A DNA stretch of 48,020 nucleotides, from contig NZ_NRRF01000039.1 of the NCBI RefSeq assembly GCF_016583565.1, positions 1 to 48,020 of the forward strand, given 5' to 3'. The translations under genes and the position numbers were made by a program. The notes below the pieces were generated by a model. That model saw only the letters and a list, made by a program, of their open reading frames with translations, was not told the origin of the DNA and searched no databases. Every line of letters begins with the position of its first letter. Position 1 is the first letter of the stretch. Source of the DNA: Thiocystis violacea. Lineage in GTDB: Bacteria > Pseudomonadota > Gammaproteobacteria > Chromatiales > Chromatiaceae. Positions 16,769-24,902 of this stretch are shown one piece after another.

Positions 16769-16890
16769 GGTTCATCTCCAAGTTGTGCTCGATGGGCGAG
16801 CGCGAGGGTCGATTCGCCGCGCGAGAATCGGACCCCGTGGAGATACGAACCATAGCCAAAACAACGATGAGTGTGCAAACGGCCTTTCGA

Positions 16891-17946
16891 TCAGCAGCAG
16901 GCGCGCCGTCGAGCACAGGCCTCGGCGAGCTCGCGCAGCAGGGGCTCGGTATCGTCCCAGCCCAAACAGGCGTCCGTGATGCTCTGGCCGAAGATGAGGT
17001 CGTCGGGCGCGCCGGCGTTCTGCCGCCCGGCGATCAGGTGGCTCTCGATCATGGCGCCGATGATGCGCCTGTCACCCCGGGCGATCTGACCGGAGACGTC
17101 CTGCGAGATGCGGATCTGCTTCTCGGGCTTCTTGCCGCTGTTGGCGTGGCTGAAATCGATCATGATCTTGGGCGTCAAACCCGCGTCGGCAATCTGCTCC
17201 GCGGCGATGTTCACGCTCTCGGTATCGTAGTTTGGACGCTGGCCGCCGCGCAGGATCACATGGGTATCCACGTTTCCCGTGGTACTGAAGATGGCGGACT
17301 GGCCAGCCTTGGTGACGGACATAAAGACATGCGGGCGCGCCGCGGCATGAATGGCGTCGATCGCGACCTTGACGTCGCCATTGGTCGCGTTCTTGAAGCC
17401 GATCGGGCAGGAGAGCCCGGATGCCAGCTCGCGGTGACCTTGGCTCTCCGTGGTGCGGGCACCGATGGCGCCCCAGCTGACTTGGTCGGCGATGTACTGC
17501 GGACTGATGAGATCGAGGAATTCGGTGCCGGCCGGGATGCCCATCTCGTTGAGGTCGAGCAGCAGCTTGCGGGCGACGCCGAGCCCCTTGTTGATCTCGA
17601 AACTGCCGTCCAGGTTGGGGTCGTTGATGAGTCCCTTCCAGCCAACCGTGGTGCGCGGCTTTTCGAAGTAGACCCGCATGACCAGGAGCAAGTCCTGACG
17701 CAGCTCCTCCCGCAAGGGTTTGAGCCGACGGGCATACTCCAGGGCGGCGTCGGGGTTGTGGACCGAGCAGGGCCCCACCACGACCAGCAGCCGGTCATCG
17801 TTGCCGTGCAAGATGCGCTGGATCTCGTGACGGGTGTCGTAGACGGTATCGGCCGCCGCGTCCGAGAGGGGATACTCTCGATGGAGGGCGTCGGGTGAGC
17901 GGACTTCGGTGATTTCGCGGATGCGCAGGTCGTCGGTACGGTGCAT
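16891..17946 (-). CDS. aroG: 3-deoxy-7-phosphoheptulonate (DAHP) synthase, class I
   Basis: This 351-residue enzyme catalyses the first step of the shikimate pathway, condensing phosphoenolpyruvate and erythrose 4-phosphate. Class I AroF/G/H features run throughout: VVGPCSVHNPDAALEYA, MRVYFEKPRTTVGWKGLINDP, AGTEFLDLISPQYIAD, GAIGARTTESQ, FKNATNGD, ILRGG and MIDFSHANSGK. Length equals E. coli AroG (350). Which aromatic amino acid inhibits it cannot be read reliably from sequence, so the symbol is tentative. The gene stands alone on the - strand; a possible -10 (TATACT) lies 35 bases before the ATG. The CxxxRRRACC-type C-terminus has an extra Cys pair of unknown meaning. Confidence 0.94.
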   Translation of the reverse strand: MHRTDDLRIREITEVRSPDALHREYPLSDAAADTVYDTRHEIQRILHGNDDRLLVVVGPCSVHNPDAALEYARRLKPLREELRQDLLLVMRVYFEKPRTTVGWKGLINDPNLDGSFEINKGLGVARKLLLDLNEMGIPAGTEFLDLISPQYIADQVSWGAIGARTTESQGHRELASGLSCPIGFKNATNGDVKVAIDAIHAAARPHVFMSVTKAGQSAIFSTTGNVDTHVILRGGQRPNYDTESVNIAAEQIADAGLTPKIMIDFSHANSGKKPEKQIRISQDVSGQIARGDRRIIGAMIESHLIAGRQNAGAPDDLIFGQSITDACLGWDDTEPLLRELAEACARRRACC

Positions 17947-17980
17947 GGGCTAGGCGCTGGAGCGGTTCGGAAAACCCTGA

Positions 17981-17986
17981 AGTATA
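17981..17986 (-). promoter_or_regulatory. Candidate -10 element for aroG
   Basis: TATACT on the - strand lies 35 bases before the aroG ATG. A small hairpin, AGGCGG-CTA-CCGCCT, lies at 17993-18007 directly upstream, where the spacer would be. No good -35 was seen. Weak evidence. Confidence 0.28.
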
Positions 17987-18195
17987 AACCGAAGGCGGCT
18001 ACCGCCTCACGGTCGCAAGAGGTCAAGCTCAGGGAGCAGTCTCCGCGTTCCCGCAGCTGGCCGACGACTCGGTTGCTCGGCGGCCGGAGGATTCGACCGG
18101 CAGCCCATCCGATCTGCTCCGCATCGTAGATCAGGCTCAAGGCGAAGAACCGGCGCGCGCGATCGGCCGGTCGATCCGGTGTGCCGAGATGAGTC

Positions 18196-18795
18196 TCAGG
18201 CCAGCCGATGCCGGTTGAAGAACTCCAGACTTGGACCGAACCGATCCTCGCGAATGCGGGTGAGCCCCGCATAGTCGACGCGCAGCCGATACCAGCCCTT
18301 GGGCTCGGCGCCCAGGACGTGCCCGACGACCGCGCGGGTAACGCCCGCGTGGCAGACGATCAGCAGCCGGCGGCCAGGGTAGGCGGCGAGCTGGCGTGCG
18401 TAGGCGGCCGCGATGCGCGCGAGGAAGGCGTCCAGTGGCTCGGCCCCTGGCGGACGGCAACCGACTGGATCCCGATAGAAGGCGGCGTACCGCTGCGGCT
18501 CGGCGGCCTCCACCTGCGCGTGCGAGCGGCCTTCCCAGGCACCCATGCCGACTTCGAGAAAGCCTGGGTCGACCGCCAGAGGCAGCTGGTGGCGCCCCGC
18601 CAGCTCGCGGGCGAAGGCGTGGCAGCGCTGCATGGGCGAGCTGATGACCTGGTCCCAAGGCGCGTCGTCGCCGACGGCCTGCCACATCTGCCGCCAGCCG
18701 GTCGGCGAGAGGGGGTCGTCCGCGCCGTTGCCGCGATAGCGGCGTCCGCCGACGGGTTCGCCGTGGCGGATGAGGTCGATCAGGGTGTCTTGCAT
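18196..18795 (-). CDS. Histidine phosphatase family protein (phosphoglycerate mutase-like)
   Basis: This 199-residue protein has the catalytic RHGE motif at residues 10-13 (H11 nucleophile), a second Arg in ISSPMQRC, the acid residue in the EVGMGAWEGRSHAQVE segment, and the second catalytic His in VCHAGVTRAVVGH. The family includes alpha-ribazole phosphatase (CobC) and cofactor-dependent phosphoglycerate mutases. The length and GMGAWEG motif fit the CobC-like branch, but no cobalamin gene is nearby, so the substrate is open. The ATG at 18795 follows AAGGA by a few bases; a longer reading from 18861 is less likely. It is divergent from the next small gene. Confidence 0.88.
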   Translation of the reverse strand: MQDTLIDLIRHGEPVGGRRYRGNGADDPLSPTGWRQMWQAVGDDAPWDQVISSPMQRCHAFARELAGRHQLPLAVDPGFLEVGMGAWEGRSHAQVEAAEPQRYAAFYRDPVGCRPPGAEPLDAFLARIAAAYARQLAAYPGRRLLIVCHAGVTRAVVGHVLGAEPKGWYRLRVDYAGLTRIREDRFGPSLEFFNRHRLA

Positions 18796-18893
18796 GCGTC
18801 CTTTCCTTGAGGCTGTGACGAAAGGCGCGTATTTAAGCAGGTTGAGGCGCGAGCGGGTCAACCCAGTATCAGCAGTCCAGAGTGAGTTACACC

Positions 18894-19196
18894 ATGAAAT
18901 CTAAAGTCTACGAAGGGATCCACAAGCAGGAAGGCGGCGCCATGACGCCAACGGCCAATATCATCCGCGATGCATGGGTGTTCGGGATCATCCCGGAGGA
19001 GGAGACGTGCGAGGGCTGGACCATTCAAGGCATCGACGCCCTCTATGACAAGGTCAGCGATGCCTGGCAGCCCTTTGGTCATCTGGCGTCGAATCTGCCG
19101 CCGGAGCTGCGTGAGCGTCATGCGCGCATTTATGCGGCGGCCGTGGATCAGGCGCGCGCCGCCGGGTGGGATCCTCAGCTGGGGGACGAAGACTGA
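18894..19196 (+). CDS. Small conserved-looking protein of unknown function
   Basis: This 100-residue soluble acidic protein contains ETCEGWTIQGIDALYDKVSD and LPPELRERHARIYAAAVDQ, which suggest mostly alpha-helical structure. It has one Cys, no signal peptide and no membrane segment. I do not recognise a family. The ATG at 18894 follows a GAGTGAG stretch; a GTG at 18882 would add four residues. Codon use and third-position GC match neighbouring genes, so it is a real gene. The next gene on the same strand starts 27 bases after the stop, so the two are probably co-transcribed. Confidence 0.7.
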   Translation: MKSKVYEGIHKQEGGAMTPTANIIRDAWVFGIIPEEETCEGWTIQGIDALYDKVSDAWQPFGHLASNLPPELRERHARIYAAAVDQARAAGWDPQLGDED

Positions 19197-19223
19197 ATCG
19201 GGTCGCGCGACCCCGGAGCGTGC

Positions 19224-19688
19224 ATGTCCAGCTATTTCGTCAAAGAGACCTTCTTCAGACCGGACGAGGTGGTCGCGCGCGAGTCCAGCAATCTGCCCGC
19301 GAGCATCCACAACCGCCTGCGTCTGTTGCTGAAACGCTCGGATGGCGCAAGCGTCTTCGTGCCGATCCGGGTCATGCAGTATCTGGCGGTCGTCGAGTCG
19401 AGCGAGATCGTCTTCGTCGACGCCCAGGGCGGCTATGCCTACCACGACGGGCAGGGTGGGCGGCTGATTCGCCTCGCCTGGCGCCCGAGCGTCGATCGCG
19501 AGTCGCTCGACGCCCCTGTTCCTTGTGAAATGGTCTACTATTATGGAGATCTGCGCGCGGTGCAGCGAAGGCTGCTCGCAGAGATGGGTCCGGCACTGGA
19601 TCGCCTGCTCGACAAGCAGCGCGGTCAAGCGATCGGGGAATGGCAAGGACGCGTCGTCCCGTTTCGGCGATCACCCGCGTCAGGCTAG
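19224..19688 (+). CDS. Protein of unknown function
   Basis: This 154-residue soluble protein begins MSSYFVKETFFRPDEVV. A predicted beta-rich middle (SVFVPIRVMQYLAVVESSEIVFVDAQGGYAY, split by a Gly-rich turn) is followed by a basic helical C-terminal part (DLRAVQRRLLAEM, RLLDKQRG). I do not recognise it. GGAG lies 5 bases before the ATG. It follows the 100-residue unknown gene closely and is probably in the same transcript. Neither gene shows signs of horizontal transfer. Confidence 0.75.
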   Translation: MSSYFVKETFFRPDEVVARESSNLPASIHNRLRLLLKRSDGASVFVPIRVMQYLAVVESSEIVFVDAQGGYAYHDGQGGRLIRLAWRPSVDRESLDAPVPCEMVYYYGDLRAVQRRLLAEMGPALDRLLDKQRGQAIGEWQGRVVPFRRSPASG

Positions 19689-19869
19689 TTGAGCCTGGCC
19701 TGGACCTCGGGATTCAGCTGTATCGCCGCCGATTGCCGGTATCCTGACGGACGGAATCGACTAAAACCTGAGCGCGGGATGGCGCCTTTCCAATCTGACC
19801 GAAAACGGGTGCTTCAGGCACCACCAACAATACCATCGGACCGCAAGAGTCCGGGATATGGAGGATTTC

Positions 19870-20370
19870 ATGCCCAAACTTCTGACTTGGCGAGAGGAGT
19901 GGTCTCTGCATATCGAGGCACTGGACCGAGACCATCGTGCCCTGATCGAGCAGCTCGGCGACATCTGCATCCGCTTTTGCCCTCAGGCATCGCGCGGTCG
20001 GTCCGGAGATGCCAACGCCTTGATCAATGCCCTGACCGCTCTCGGCGAGGCGATGCGCGAGCATTTCCAGCGTGAAGAGGACTTCATGCGTGCGTTCGAT
20101 TACGACGGCGTCGGCGAACACCGCAGCGAGCACGCCATCCTGATGGCCGAGTACACCGCCATGCTGCGCGATTGGCGGGCGGAGGGGTTGCACGTCTTCG
20201 ATGAGACCATTCAGGGCATCGTGCGAGACTGGCTGCTGGCCCACATCCTGGGGGCCGATCGGGCCTTCGCCGAGACCTATTTCCGCCTCTGCGGCCGTGA
20301 TGACGAGGCCGACCAGCAGCAGACCATGGCCCTCTACCAATCCAGCTACCGCCTGTCGTTACCCAAATAG
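19870..20370 (+). CDS. Bacteriohemerythrin
   Basis: This 166-residue oxygen-binding di-iron protein has all seven iron ligands of the family at the right spacing. Counted from MEDFMPK they are H26 (LDRDH), H69 and E73 (HFQREE), H88 and H92 (HRSEH), H129 and D134 (HILGAD). It begins with the typical WREEWSLHIEALDRDH segment. It is cytoplasmic, with no sensor or signalling domain attached, so it probably binds, stores or senses oxygen. Start: ATG 19870 (MPKLLTW) or ATG 19858 (MEDFM) four codons earlier; both are possible, and GGAGG overlaps the first and precedes the second by 8 bases, favouring 19870. It is adjacent to, and convergent with, the succinate dehydrogenase operon. Confidence 0.92.
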   Translation: MPKLLTWREEWSLHIEALDRDHRALIEQLGDICIRFCPQASRGRSGDANALINALTALGEAMREHFQREEDFMRAFDYDGVGEHRSEHAILMAEYTAMLRDWRAEGLHVFDETIQGIVRDWLLAHILGADRAFAETYFRLCGRDDEADQQQTMALYQSSYRLSLPK

Positions 20371-20395
20371 CGCGGGTACCCCCCAGTCCATCGCC

Positions 20396-21199
20396 CTACC
20401 CAAGTAGATCCCGCAACGCCTGCAGCGTCGTCTGACGACCCAGCTCACCGATGGCGGTCGTCAGCGGGATCGCCTTGGGGCAGACCCTCACGCAGTTCTG
20501 CGCATTGCCACAGTCACTGAGCCCACCCTCGCCCATGATGGCGTGCAGCCGATCGACCCTGTCGTAGCGGCCAGTGGGGTGCGCGTTCATGAGCCGAACC
20601 TGGGCCAGCGGCGCCGGTCCGACGAAGTCCGCGTGCGGGCCGAACTGGGGGCAGGCGGCCATGCAGCAGCCGCAGCTCATGCAGCGGCTGTAGAGGTAGT
20701 TGGCGGCCCACTCGGCCTGCGAGGTGCGTGGGGCCGGCGCATGGGTGTCCCAGGCGCCGTCGATCTGGATCCATGCCTTCACCTGGGCGAGCGTCCGATC
20801 CATCCGCGAACGATCCACGACCAGATCGCGCACGACCGGAAACTTGGGCAGCGGCTCAAGCGCGATGGGCTGTGCCAGGCTGTCGACCAAGGCCGAGCAG
20901 GCGGGTCTGGGGACGCCGTTGACGAGCATGGCGCAGGAGCCGCAGACCTCTTCCATACAGTTGCGCTCCCAGGCGACGGGCTCGACGCGCTCACCGGCGA
21001 TTGTCACCGGGTCGGCGCGCAGGACGAGCAGCGCCGAGACGACGTTGTGGTCCGGCTGGTAGGGAATGGCGAAGTCCTGCCAATAGGGCCGGCTTTCGGG
21101 TCGGTCCTGGCGGCGGATCCTGAGGTGGATGCGGTCGGGTTCGGCCTTTCCGGCTGACGGCTCGGGTTCGGACGCGGCAGTGCGATGTTGTCGGCTCAT
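20396..21199 (-). CDS. sdhB: Succinate dehydrogenase/fumarate reductase iron-sulfur subunit, type B
   Basis: This 267-residue subunit carries three clusters. The [2Fe-2S] ligands lie in NCMEEVCGSCAMLVNG with a later Cys (PRPAC). Ligands of the [4Fe-4S] and [3Fe-4S] clusters lie in CMSCGCCMAACP and CGNAQNCVRVCPKAIPL. It passes electrons between the SdhA flavin and the quinone site in SdhC. The sequence resembles Bacillus SdhB more than E. coli SdhB. Its ATG overlaps the sdhA stop by 4 bases (ATGA), so the two are translationally coupled. The first 20 residues form a polar extension. Confidence 0.94.
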   Translation of the reverse strand: MSRQHRTAASEPEPSAGKAEPDRIHLRIRRQDRPESRPYWQDFAIPYQPDHNVVSALLVLRADPVTIAGERVEPVAWERNCMEEVCGSCAMLVNGVPRPACSALVDSLAQPIALEPLPKFPVVRDLVVDRSRMDRTLAQVKAWIQIDGAWDTHAPAPRTSQAEWAANYLYSRCMSCGCCMAACPQFGPHADFVGPAPLAQVRLMNAHPTGRYDRVDRLHAIMGEGGLSDCGNAQNCVRVCPKAIPLTTAIGELGRQTTLQALRDLLG

Positions 21200-23082
21200 C
21201 GATAGTCCCGAGGGTTGGTGGGCTGATAGAGGCTGGTATCCACCTCCTCGAAGCGGATGCTGGTGCCCTCGGGCGTCTGCTCGGCGATGGTGGTCTTCAG
21301 CCAGCGCGCGTTATTGGCTTGCCAGTCTGCGCGGTAGTCCTCGAATTCCGGGTCGCCGGGGAATTTACCCTCCGGGAGGGGGCGCTCGAATTCGGGCTTG
21401 TAGTGGGCGCCGCGGCATTCGTCACGCGCGAGCGCACTCCTGGTGACCACTGTCGCGAGCCGGATCATGTCACGCAGCTGGCGGGCGAAGGACAGGGATT
21501 GATTCGTCCACGCCTTGGCGTCGCCCAGCCGGATGCGGTCCAGGCGCGTGTCGAGCGTCTGCAACTCCTCCAGGGCGACCTCCAACTCCGGATTGCTGCG
21601 GACCACGCCAACCTTGGCCGTCATCAGCTCGCCCAGCGCGCGGTGAATCTGGAAGGGATTCTCGGGACCCTCGCTGCGCATGAGTCCGGCATTCAGCGAC
21701 GCCTGCTCCTGGATCGCCCGCTCGACCTCGGTCGGACTCAGCGTGGCCCGGTCAGCGCCGAGCCCCTTGAGATAACAGACGGCCGATTCGCCCGCGACGC
21801 GCCCCGAAAAGCTCGCGGAGAGCAGCGAGTTGGCGCCGAGCCGATTCGCGCCATGATAGGCGTAGTCACACTCACCGCAGGCATAGAGACCGGGGATGTT
21901 GGTCGCGTGGTTGCGCGGACTCTCCGCGCGCATGCCGCCGCTGTCGTCGCGCTCGAAGTCGACCCAGAGTCCGCCCATGGGGTAGTGGGCCGCGGGAAAG
22001 ATCTCCATCGGCTCGTCGAGCGGGTCGACCCCGGCGAACTTGCGGTAGATATCCAGGATGGCACCAAGCCGGGTCGAGACGAAGTGGCGGTCCAGGTGCG
22101 TCAGATCGAGATAGACGCGGTCCGTGCCGCGCACGCCCAGACCCAGCTGCCGGGTGACGTGCCAGATGGCCCGCGAGGCTTCGTCGCGTGCCACCGTGTT
22201 GCCATAGGAGGGGAAGAACTCCTCAAGGACATAGAAGCGTTCCGACTCGGGGATGGCCTTGGGCGCGCGGCGTTCCGCCGGATTGCGCGGCACCCAGATC
22301 CGTCCGCCTTCCCCACGGGCGGCCTCGCTCATCAGCCGGGTCTTGTCGCGCCCGATCATGGCCGTTGGATGGAACTGGAAGAACTCGGCGTTGGCGAAGC
22401 GCGCACCTTGTCGGTAGCAGCGGCTGGCGGCGGCACCCGTGCAGGCGGTGGAGGTCGTGGTGTTGGGCGCGTAGATCTGACCGAAGCCGCCGGTTGCCAG
22501 GATCACGACCTCCGCGCGGAAGGCGCGCACCTCCAGGCTGCGCAGGTCCATGGCCAGGATGCCGTGGCAAATCCCGTCGGCGTCCTTGATCAGCTCCAGG
22601 AATTCCCACCACTCGTGCTTGGTCACCTGACCCAGGGACTCCAGCCGGCGGACCTGCTGATCCACACCGTAGAGCAGCTGCTGGCCGGTGCTGGCGCCGG
22701 CGAAGCAGGTGCGCTTGTGCTTGACGCCACCGAAGAGGCGCTGATCGAGCAACCCCTCGGGCGTGCGGGAGAAGGTCACGCCCATGCGGTCGAAGGTGCG
22801 GATGAGGCCGGGCGCGCTCTCGCACATGCTTTTGATGGGCGGCTGGTTGGCGAGGTATTCGCCGCCCTTGATGGTGTCGATGATGTGCTGCCGCACCGAG
22901 TCGCTCTGGCCCTTGGTATCCAGCACCGCATTGATGCCGCCCTGGGCGCAGACCGAGTGGCTGCGTTTGACCTCGAAGAGCGAAAAGAGCTGCACCGGAA
23001 AGCCGGCGTCCGCAATCCTCAGGGTTGCCCAGAGCCCGCCGAGCCCGCCGCCGATCACGATGGCGCCAGGTGCGGCCGTCAT
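21196..23082 (-). CDS. sdhA: Succinate dehydrogenase/fumarate reductase flavoprotein subunit, type B
   Basis: This 628-residue catalytic subunit has a dinucleotide fold (GAIVIGGGLGGLWA) and the covalent-FAD histidine H42 in SHSVCAQGGINAV. The substrate-site motifs are FHPTAM, SEAARGEGGR, HYPMGGLWVD and ANRLGANSLLSA. The long match to the Bacillus type (GGEYLANQPPIKSMCESAP, RRFGGVKH-like region) separates it from E. coli Sdh and Frd. It oxidises succinate or reduces fumarate; the direction cannot be told from sequence. I start at ATG 23082, which overlaps the sdhC stop (ATGA). A reading open to 23775 adds an unrelated N-terminus that only mirrors sdhC in another frame. Confidence 0.95.
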   Translation of the reverse strand: MTAAPGAIVIGGGLGGLWATLRIADAGFPVQLFSLFEVKRSHSVCAQGGINAVLDTKGQSDSVRQHIIDTIKGGEYLANQPPIKSMCESAPGLIRTFDRMGVTFSRTPEGLLDQRLFGGVKHKRTCFAGASTGQQLLYGVDQQVRRLESLGQVTKHEWWEFLELIKDADGICHGILAMDLRSLEVRAFRAEVVILATGGFGQIYAPNTTTSTACTGAAASRCYRQGARFANAEFFQFHPTAMIGRDKTRLMSEAARGEGGRIWVPRNPAERRAPKAIPESERFYVLEEFFPSYGNTVARDEASRAIWHVTRQLGLGVRGTDRVYLDLTHLDRHFVSTRLGAILDIYRKFAGVDPLDEPMEIFPAAHYPMGGLWVDFERDDSGGMRAESPRNHATNIPGLYACGECDYAYHGANRLGANSLLSASFSGRVAGESAVCYLKGLGADRATLSPTEVERAIQEQASLNAGLMRSEGPENPFQIHRALGELMTAKVGVVRSNPELEVALEELQTLDTRLDRIRLGDAKAWTNQSLSFARQLRDMIRLATVVTRSALARDECRGAHYKPEFERPLPEGKFPGDPEFEDYRADWQANNARWLKTTIAEQTPEGTSIRFEEVDTSLYQPTNPRDYR

Positions 23083-23711
23083 GGCAGGAACCCCAGCAGT
23101 CCCTGGATGCCGATGGCGGCGAGGACGAGGCCGAAGGTGAGGCAGCCATAGCCGAAGATCCGTTGCGCTTGGACCGATGCCGTGAGACCCCAGACGATCC
23201 CCATGGTCGCCAGCCCGTTGGCGAGGTGGAAGACGGAGAGCAGCAGTCCGGCCGCGTAGAGGCCGAGCATCCAGGGCTCGGAGAGCAGCGCTTGCATGTG
23301 GCCATAGAGGTCCGCGCGGATCGCTGGTTGCCAGAGGCCCTGAATCCGCGTGGTGCCGACATGCACGAGGAGAAAGAGCAGGATGCCGACCCCGGAGACG
23401 CGCTGCAGGCCGTAGAGCCAGTTCCTGGCATAGGGATAGCGCCTGGGCTCCAGGCGCATCTGGGGCAAGATCAGGAGCCCGTAGCCGGCGTGAAAGGCGA
23501 GTGGGAGGGCGATCACCAGGAGCTCGATCACCGTCAGATAGTTCATGCCTTGCAGGAAGGCGACGACCTCGCCGTTGTAGTGCGCCGCTCCGAATCGGGA
23601 TTGGGAGTTCTCCCAGAGATGGAAGACCAGGAAGGCGCCGACCGGCACCAGGCCGAGCAGCGAGTGCAGCCGTCTCAGCAGAAAATGTGAATTCTCGATC
23701 GAGGCGGTCAT
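23079..23711 (-). CDS. sdhC: Succinate dehydrogenase cytochrome b subunit, di-heme type
   Basis: This 210-residue membrane anchor has five helices. Histidines H31, H74, H117 and H162 are spaced 43, 43 and 45 residues apart. This matches the four axial ligands (28, 70, 113, 155) of the two-heme cytochrome b558 of Bacillus subtilis SdhC. A single anchor polypeptide with two hemes defines type B complexes, which often use menaquinone. There is no second anchor gene (sdhD). It is first in the sdhCAB operon, on the - strand. Quinone type and direction of catalysis are inferred from the family, not shown here. Confidence 0.93.
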   Translation of the reverse strand: MTASIENSHFLLRRLHSLLGLVPVGAFLVFHLWENSQSRFGAAHYNGEVVAFLQGMNYLTVIELLVIALPLAFHAGYGLLILPQMRLEPRRYPYARNWLYGLQRVSGVGILLFLLVHVGTTRIQGLWQPAIRADLYGHMQALLSEPWMLGLYAAGLLLSVFHLANGLATMGIVWGLTASVQAQRIFGYGCLTFGLVLAAIGIQGLLGFLP

Positions 23712-24026
23712 GGCGGCTCGTGACGGCTTGAGACCTCGCCAGCATAGCGGGGCACGGGCGCGCCGTCCCTGACAAGGCTCAGTCCATCGGTGGATGGCGT
23801 GGCACAGATGAAAGTGCGTGATGGGCGCGAACCCGTCGTCTCGCTACTTGTCTGAATTGTCAGCCATACTTGATACTTGGCGGGTACCGCGGTTCGGCGC
23901 CTGCAGATCTTTCGAGGGATGGGCAGTCGCGCGAGGGGCGGATACCATGCCTGGGTGCCTCCTTTCTGACGACCTGGCGAGATAAGGCAATTTCCGGAAA
24001 TGATCTTACCCACATAGATCCGGATC

Positions 24027-24184
24027 GGTAGGATGGGCAACGTCCGCGCTCTGGGCTCGCGCCCAAGCTCGACGCCAGACGGACGTGCCCATCTTGCAAG
24101 ACGCCGAGCTGGGATGATGGGCACGCCCCGCGACCCTCGGCACTCCGAAAGCAGCGCATCGCCAGGGCTTTGCCCATCCTACGG
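24027..24184. repeat. MITE-like element with inverted GGATGGGCAA ends
   Basis: The segment starts GGTAGGATGGGCAACG. It ends with TTTGCCCATCCTAC, the reverse complement of GTAGGATGGGCAAA. An inner pair of the same motif (GTGCCCATCTTG and GATGATGGGCAC) gives further symmetry. The imperfect symmetry extends outward: GATCCGGATC before the left end and GGGATCGG after the right, then AATTTCCGGAAA and CCCGGAAAT. Elements with GTAGGATGGGCAAA ends are, as I recall, widespread between genes in sulfur-oxidising gammaproteobacteria. No transposase is present. Confidence 0.6.
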
Positions 24185-24223
24185 GATCGGAACCGCGGGT
24201 CTGTTTTTTTCCCGGAAATCGCC

Positions 24224-24255
24224 TAACGATCTGGCGACTTAACGATCTGGTGACT
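24224..24255 (+). repeat. Two tandem 16-base direct repeats upstream of a start codon
   Basis: TAACGATCTGGCGACT (24224-24239) and TAACGATCTGGTGACT (24240-24255) follow directly, differing at one base. They end 4 bases before the GTG start of the PilZ-like gene, covering its ribosome-binding region. This suggests an operator or an effect on translation; untested. Confidence 0.6.
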
Positions 24256-24259
24256 TCTT

Positions 24260-24895
24260 GTGGCATCACGCAGTAAGGAGATCCTTTCCTCCGAGGAGCT
24301 GGACTACATCCAGCAACTCTTCGCCCAGCCGGAGCACGAGCCGGAGGAGGTCGGTGGGTGGCTGCGCGTCTCCGAGGATGCCGCCGGCCTGATCGAAGCC
24401 TTCTCCGACAGCCCGCGAATCGAGCTGCAGGCGGGCTGGCAAGGCCATCGGCTGCGCTTCCCGCTCAAGCCGCGCGCGCGCGTGGATACCGGCGAGATGA
24501 CCCTCGAGGTCGGCATCCCGGAGATCCTGGAAGGCGGCGAGCGCTCGCGCAGCTGGCGGGTGTCGTCCGCGAGCGACGACGAGATGCAACTGGTGGATCA
24601 GAGCGGTCTGCTGGAGCGTCCGCGCGTAGTGAACCTGTCCTACACCGGCATGGCGATCGAGCAGCCGGCCGATCATATTCCGAACCTGAGTCAGCCGCTG
24701 ACGGATCTCCGGCTGGTTCTGCCCGGTGAGGCCGAATTCGTCCGCCTGCTCGGCTATGTGGTACGGCACACCCAGCTCGACGACAAACGGGTTCAGCTCG
24801 GCATCTGTTTCGAGCCGCTGGAGGACAATACCAAGGATCTGCTTGGGCGCTACATCCTGCGTCGGCACAAGGAGTTGCAAGCGTCCGCCCAGTAG
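24260..24895 (+). CDS. Probable PilZ-domain protein
   Basis: This 211-residue cytoplasmic protein has in its C-terminal half the features of a PilZ domain: an RxxxR-like stretch (ERSRSWRVSS), then RPRVVNLSYTGMAIE (the N/DxSxxG motif), then beta strands ending VQLGICFEPL. PilZ domains bind cyclic di-GMP. This fits the cyclic di-GMP-producing chemosensory cluster elsewhere in the window, though distance makes a direct link speculative. The N-terminal half (EELDYIQQLFAQPE) is unassigned. The GTG at 24260 has no ribosome site, because two direct repeats occupy that place; no better in-frame start is visible. Confidence 0.65.
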   Translation: MASRSKEILSSEELDYIQQLFAQPEHEPEEVGGWLRVSEDAAGLIEAFSDSPRIELQAGWQGHRLRFPLKPRARVDTGEMTLEVGIPEILEGGERSRSWRVSSASDDEMQLVDQSGLLERPRVVNLSYTGMAIEQPADHIPNLSQPLTDLRLVLPGEAEFVRLLGYVVRHTQLDDKRVQLGICFEPLEDNTKDLLGRYILRRHKELQASAQ

Positions 24896-24902
24896 GGCCG
24901 CG

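Larger units (their letters stand above)
23712..24259. other. Divergent intergenic region with repeats
   Basis: 548 bases between sdhC and the PilZ-like gene contain no credible gene. They hold a 12-base perfect palindrome ATTTCCGGAAAT (23990-24001), the MITE-like inverted repeat listed separately, a T-run after a short GC stem (near 24211) and two tandem 16-base repeats at the right edge. No clear sdhC promoter was seen. Confidence 0.6.

Noticed and set aside
23083..23775. N-terminal extension of sdhA to 859 residues
   Set aside because: The added part is an out-of-frame reading of sdhC; the flavoprotein starts at ATG 23082 with a 4-base overlap.
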